Source of the DNA: Rhodoferax sp.
GTDB lineage: Bacteria > Pseudomonadota > Gammaproteobacteria > Burkholderiales > Burkholderiaceae
Length of the DNA: 10,039 nucleotides
Reading direction: 5' to 3'
NCBI GenBank assembly: GCA_020048295.1
Contig: JAIFMT010000243.1
Coordinates: 1 to 10,039 of the forward strand
Position numbers and translations under genes: made by a program. The notes beneath the pieces are model-generated. The model was given only the letters and a program-made list of their open reading frames with translations, searched no databases and was not told the origin of the DNA. This document shows, piece after piece, positions 6,469-10,039 of this stretch. The first letter of the stretch is position 1. Every line of letters begins with the position of its first letter.

Positions 6469-6487
6469 GCTGGGTAGCCTGGCGTGA

Positions 6488-7504
<1,017 letters not shown>

Positions 7505-7521
7505 CTATCGCTCCGTTGTAA

Positions 7522-7560
7522 AAAATAAAAACCTTGCGTGACAGCTACTTAGCTCTGTCC
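7522..7560 (-). promoter_or_regulatory. Hairpin and T-rich stretch between ilvN and ilvC
   Basis: On the minus strand GACA/TGTC and GCTA/TAGC form an interrupted stem with a tiny loop, followed after about eight bases by two T-runs split by one A. The distance between stem and T-run is too long for a good intrinsic terminator. It could trim or stabilise the ilvBN part of the message relative to ilvC. The assignment is weak. Confidence 0.25.
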
Positions 7561-7568
7561 ACAATTCG

Positions 7569-8060
7569 CTAAACGCGCAAAATCCGCTCTCCTCGGCCAA
7601 TCCCGCTGGAACCCGTGCGAACCGTTTCCAGAATTGCGCCGCGTTCGATGGCATCCAGAAACGCATCGTTCTTGGACTGGTCACCTGTAAGCTCAATGGT
7701 GTAGCTGCGCTCGGTCACATCAATGATACGACCGCGAAAAATGTCGGCCATGCGCTTCATTTCCTCACGCTCTTTGCCCACAGCGCGCACCTTGACCATC
7801 ATCAGCTCGCGTTCGATGTACGCGCCTTCGGTCAGATCGACCACTTTGACGACCTCGATTAAGCGGTTGAGGTGCTTGGTAATTTGCTCGATCACCTCGG
7901 CCGAGCCGGTGGTTTGAATCGTCATGCGCGACAAACTGGCATCTTCGGTCGGTGCCACTGTGAGTGACTCGATGTTGTATCCACGGGCCGAAAACAGACC
8001 CACCACGCGAGACAACGCGCCAGCTTCGTTTTCCAGCAAAACAGCAATAATATGTTTCAT
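7569..8060 (-). CDS. ilvN: Acetolactate synthase, regulatory (small) subunit
   Basis: Regulatory subunit that activates IlvB and confers valine feedback inhibition. The 163-residue protein begins with an ACT domain (1-78): MKHIIAVLLENEAGALSRVVG, then FSARGYNIESLTVAPTED. Asn11, Gly14 and Asn29, the valine-site residues known from E. coli IlvH, are all present at the same numbers, so valine sensitivity is expected. The C-terminal domain (about 80-160) has the usual FRGRIIDV and the end GIGRGERILRV. An in-frame start 20 residues upstream exists, but the ATG at 8060 has AGGAG (8070-8074) nine bases ahead and matches the family N-terminus. It follows ilvB by 102 bases. The gene is called ilvH in genomes that use ilvI for the large subunit. 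Confidence 0.97.
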   Translation of the reverse strand: MKHIIAVLLENEAGALSRVVGLFSARGYNIESLTVAPTEDASLSRMTIQTTGSAEVIEQITKHLNRLIEVVKVVDLTEGAYIERELMMVKVRAVGKEREEMKRMADIFRGRIIDVTERSYTIELTGDQSKNDAFLDAIERGAILETVRTGSSGIGRGERILRV

Positions 8061-8090
8061 GATTGAAAACTCCTCTTTTCGCTGCCCTCC

Positions 8091-8112
8091 CCTTGTGGCG
8101 GTAACCGCAAGG
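8091..8112 (-). repeat. GC-rich hairpin between ilvB and ilvN
   Basis: The minus strand can form CCTT-AAGG and GCGG-CCGC pairs around a TTA loop with a three-base CAC bulge. It stands 16 bases before the ilvN ribosome-binding site and has no T-tract. The rest of this 102-base gap is AT-rich and shows no gene. It may be an RNA processing or stabilising element, or one copy of a short dispersed repeat. Confidence 0.35.
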
Positions 8113-8162
8113 CTTGGCAAACAATAGATTTGTTCAGTAAAAATTGAATTGAAAGGTCGAGA

Positions 8163-9971
8163 TTAAAGGTCTTCGCTGCTGAGCAGCATTTCGCTGATGC
8201 CCTTGCCAGCCTGCACCATCGGGAACACGTTCTCGGTGGGGTCGGTGCGGAAATCCATAAACACGGTACGGTCCTTGAGCTTGCGTGCCTCGCGCAGCGC
8301 CGGCTCAACGTCTTGGGCGCGCTCAATCAGCATGCCGACATGGCCGTAGGCCTCAGCCAATTTGACAAAGTCTGGCAGCGCATCCATGTAACTGTGGCTG
8401 TAACGACCTTCGTATTCAATTTCCTGCCATTGCCGCACCATGCCAAGATATCGGTTGTTCAGCGAACAAATCTTGATGGGTGTCTTGTACTGCAGGCAGG
8501 TTGACAACTCCTGAATGCACATTTGCACCGAGCCTTCACCGGTGATGCAAAACACTTCGCTGTCAGGCTTGGCCATTTTGATCCCCATGGCGTATGGAAT
8601 ACCGACGCCCATGGTGCCCAGACCACCCGAATTGATCCAGCGCCGGGGCTCGTCAAAGCGGTAGTACTGCGCCGCCCACATCTGATGCTGACCCACGTCA
8701 GAGGTGATGTAGGCATCGGCATCCCTGGTCATGTTCCAGAGCGTCTCGACCACATATTGTGGCTTGATGATGCCATTCTGACCGGGGTCGTATTTGAGGC
8801 ACTGCGTGTTGCGCCAGCCTTCAATGGTGTCCCACCAGGCCCCCAGGGCGTTGGCATCCGGTTTGCTGCTACCTTCCTTGAGCATGGCAATCATCTCGGT
8901 CAGCACGTCCTTGACATCACCAACGATGGGAATATCGACCTTGACGCGCTTGGAGATGCTTGACGGGTCAATATCAATATGGATGATCTTGCGTTCGTTC
9001 TGCGCAAAGTGCTTGGGGTTGCCAATCACCCGGTCATCAAAGCGCGCCCCAATGGCCACCAGCACATCACAGTTTTGCATGGCGTTGTTGGCTTCTACCG
9101 TGCCATGCATGCCGAGCATGCCCAAAAACTTGCGGTCGCTGGCTGGAAAAGCCCCCAACCCCATCAAGGTATTGGTGCATGGGTAGCCCAGCATATTCAC
9201 AAATTCGCGCAGTTCTGCGGACGCGTTGCTTAGCAGCACGCCGCCACCGCTGTAAACATAAGGGCGCTTGGCTGACAGCAACAATTGCAGCGCTTTGCGA
9301 ATTTGTCCGCCATGGCCCTTGCGCACCGGGTTGTAGGAACGCATTTCGACCGTCTCGGGGTAGCCGTGGTAAGCCACCTTTTTGAACGATACGTCCTTCG
9401 GGATGTCCACCACCACCGGGCCAGGGCGGCCACTGCGGGCAATGTGAAACGCCTTTTTCATGGTCATGGCCAGGTCACGCGCGTCCTTGACCAGAAAATT
9501 GTGCTTGACCACCGGGCGGGTGATGCCCACGGTATCGCACTCCTGGAAGGCGTCCATGCCAATGGCATGCGTGGGCACCTGACCGCTGATGATGACCATC
9601 GGGATGCTGTCCATATACGCCGTTGCAATGCCGGTGACGGCATTGGTGGCGCCTGGCCCAGAGGTGACGAGCGCGACTCCGACATCACCGGTGGCACGGG
9701 CATACCCATCAGCGGCGTGGACTGCCGCTTGCTCATGTCGTACCAGAATGTGCTTGAAAGTGTCTTGCTTGAACACCGCGTCGTAAATGTGCAACACGGC
9801 CCCACCGGGGTAGCCCCAAACATACTTGACGCCTTCGGCCTGCAATGCCTTGACGAGAATTTCAGCGCCTCTAAGTTCCTGATCGACCGATGCTGGACCA
9901 AATTTGGCTGAAGATGAGGGATGTGAAGAAGAATTTGCCACCGAAACGGTTTCGGCTTTTGATATTTCCAT
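8163..9971 (-). CDS. ilvB: Acetolactate synthase, catalytic (large) subunit
   Basis: Thiamine-diphosphate and FAD-dependent enzyme that joins two pyruvates to 2-acetolactate, or pyruvate and 2-ketobutyrate to acetohydroxybutyrate, opening valine, leucine and isoleucine synthesis. The 602-residue product has the three AHAS domains: an N-terminal Pyr domain with [13 protein letters not shown] and catalytic Glu80 in VRHEQAA; a central FAD-binding domain (about 215-375) with VYSGGGV and GARFDDRV; and a C-terminal PP domain with the cofactor motif [12 protein letters not shown]...SLNN (478-506). The second residue of that motif is Glu479 instead of the usual Asp. A polar, Ser-rich stretch of about 30 residues precedes the family core. 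The ATG at 9971 has AAAGG (9978-9982) six bases upstream. It is the first gene of the cluster in this window. The 68 bases upstream show no attenuator. Confidence 0.97.
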   Translation of the reverse strand: MEISKAETVSVANSSSHPSSSAKFGPASVDQELRGAEILVKALQAEGVKYVWGYPGGAVLHIYDAVFKQDTFKHILVRHEQAAVHAADGYARATGDVGVALVTSGPGATNAVTGIATAYMDSIPMVIISGQVPTHAIGMDAFQECDTVGITRPVVKHNFLVKDARDLAMTMKKAFHIARSGRPGPVVVDIPKDVSFKKVAYHGYPETVEMRSYNPVRKGHGGQIRKALQLLLSAKRPYVYSGGGVLLSNASAELREFVNMLGYPCTNTLMGLGAFPASDRKFLGMLGMHGTVEANNAMQNCDVLVAIGARFDDRVIGNPKHFAQNERKIIHIDIDPSSISKRVKVDIPIVGDVKDVLTEMIAMLKEGSSKPDANALGAWWDTIEGWRNTQCLKYDPGQNGIIKPQYVVETLWNMTRDADAYITSDVGQHQMWAAQYYRFDEPRRWINSGGLGTMGVGIPYAMGIKMAKPDSEVFCITGEGSVQMCIQELSTCLQYKTPIKICSLNNRYLGMVRQWQEIEYEGRYSHSYMDALPDFVKLAEAYGHVGMLIERAQDVEPALREARKLKDRTVFMDFRTDPTENVFPMVQAGKGISEMLLSSEDL

Positions 9972-10039
9972 GATGAACCTTTGTGAATTTCTCTGACGAA
10001 AAACCTTGGGTGCTTCTTTGCAAACACTTGTGGCGTTGC

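Noticed and set aside
9285..9911. Long plus-strand open frame opposite ilvB (208 codons)
   Set aside because: It is antisense to a conserved coding region, His/Arg-rich, with no motif or plausible context.
9972..10039. Possible attenuator upstream of ilvB
   Set aside because: The 68 visible bases hold no terminator hairpin and no leader frame rich in Ile, Val or Leu. The window ends too soon to exclude one further upstream.

Overview
This is an ordinary chromosomal housekeeping window from a proteobacterium. It is most likely a betaproteobacterium of the order Burkholderiales, possibly Comamonadaceae-like. That placement rests on recalled protein styles (the acetolactate synthase with a GEGS motif, the Aat and Bpt forms, the short class I IlvC) and on the clustering of ilvB-ilvN-ilvC-pssA-leuA. 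It is an inference, not a search result. I see no mobile element, CRISPR array or phage gene, and I did not find an undescribed multi-gene system. The most informative non-coding element is a leucine-type transcription attenuator in front of leuA.

Left end (1-404): a probable C-terminal tail of a plus-strand gene runs into a minus-strand tRNA-Pro(UGG), which has its own intrinsic terminator and a -10 box. The stretch between the tRNA and aat holds a perfect 8+8 dyad and several smaller symmetric sequences.

Plus-strand block (405-2714): aat and bpt overlap by four bases and encode the two aminoacyl transferases that create bacterial N-degrons (Leu/Phe onto N-terminal Lys/Arg; Leu onto N-terminal Asp/Glu). 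An IclR-family regulator with no obvious target follows. It ends one base away from the convergent pbpG.

Minus-strand block (2716-9971), in transcription order: ilvB, ilvN, ilvC, pssA, leuA, then pbpG. IlvB/IlvN make acetolactate and IlvC reduces and isomerises it towards valine, isoleucine and the leucine precursor. LeuA commits 2-ketoisovalerate to leucine. PssA, a membrane phosphatidylserine synthase, sits between the ilv genes and leuA. A strong symmetric hairpin followed by an extended -10 motif separates ilvC from pssA, so pssA-leuA may be a second transcription unit. A leader peptide with three CTA leucine codons, alternative hairpins and a terminator lies between pssA and leuA, and should tie leuA expression to charged tRNA-Leu. 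pbpG, a periplasmic D,D-endopeptidase of the PBP7 type, has its own candidate promoter.
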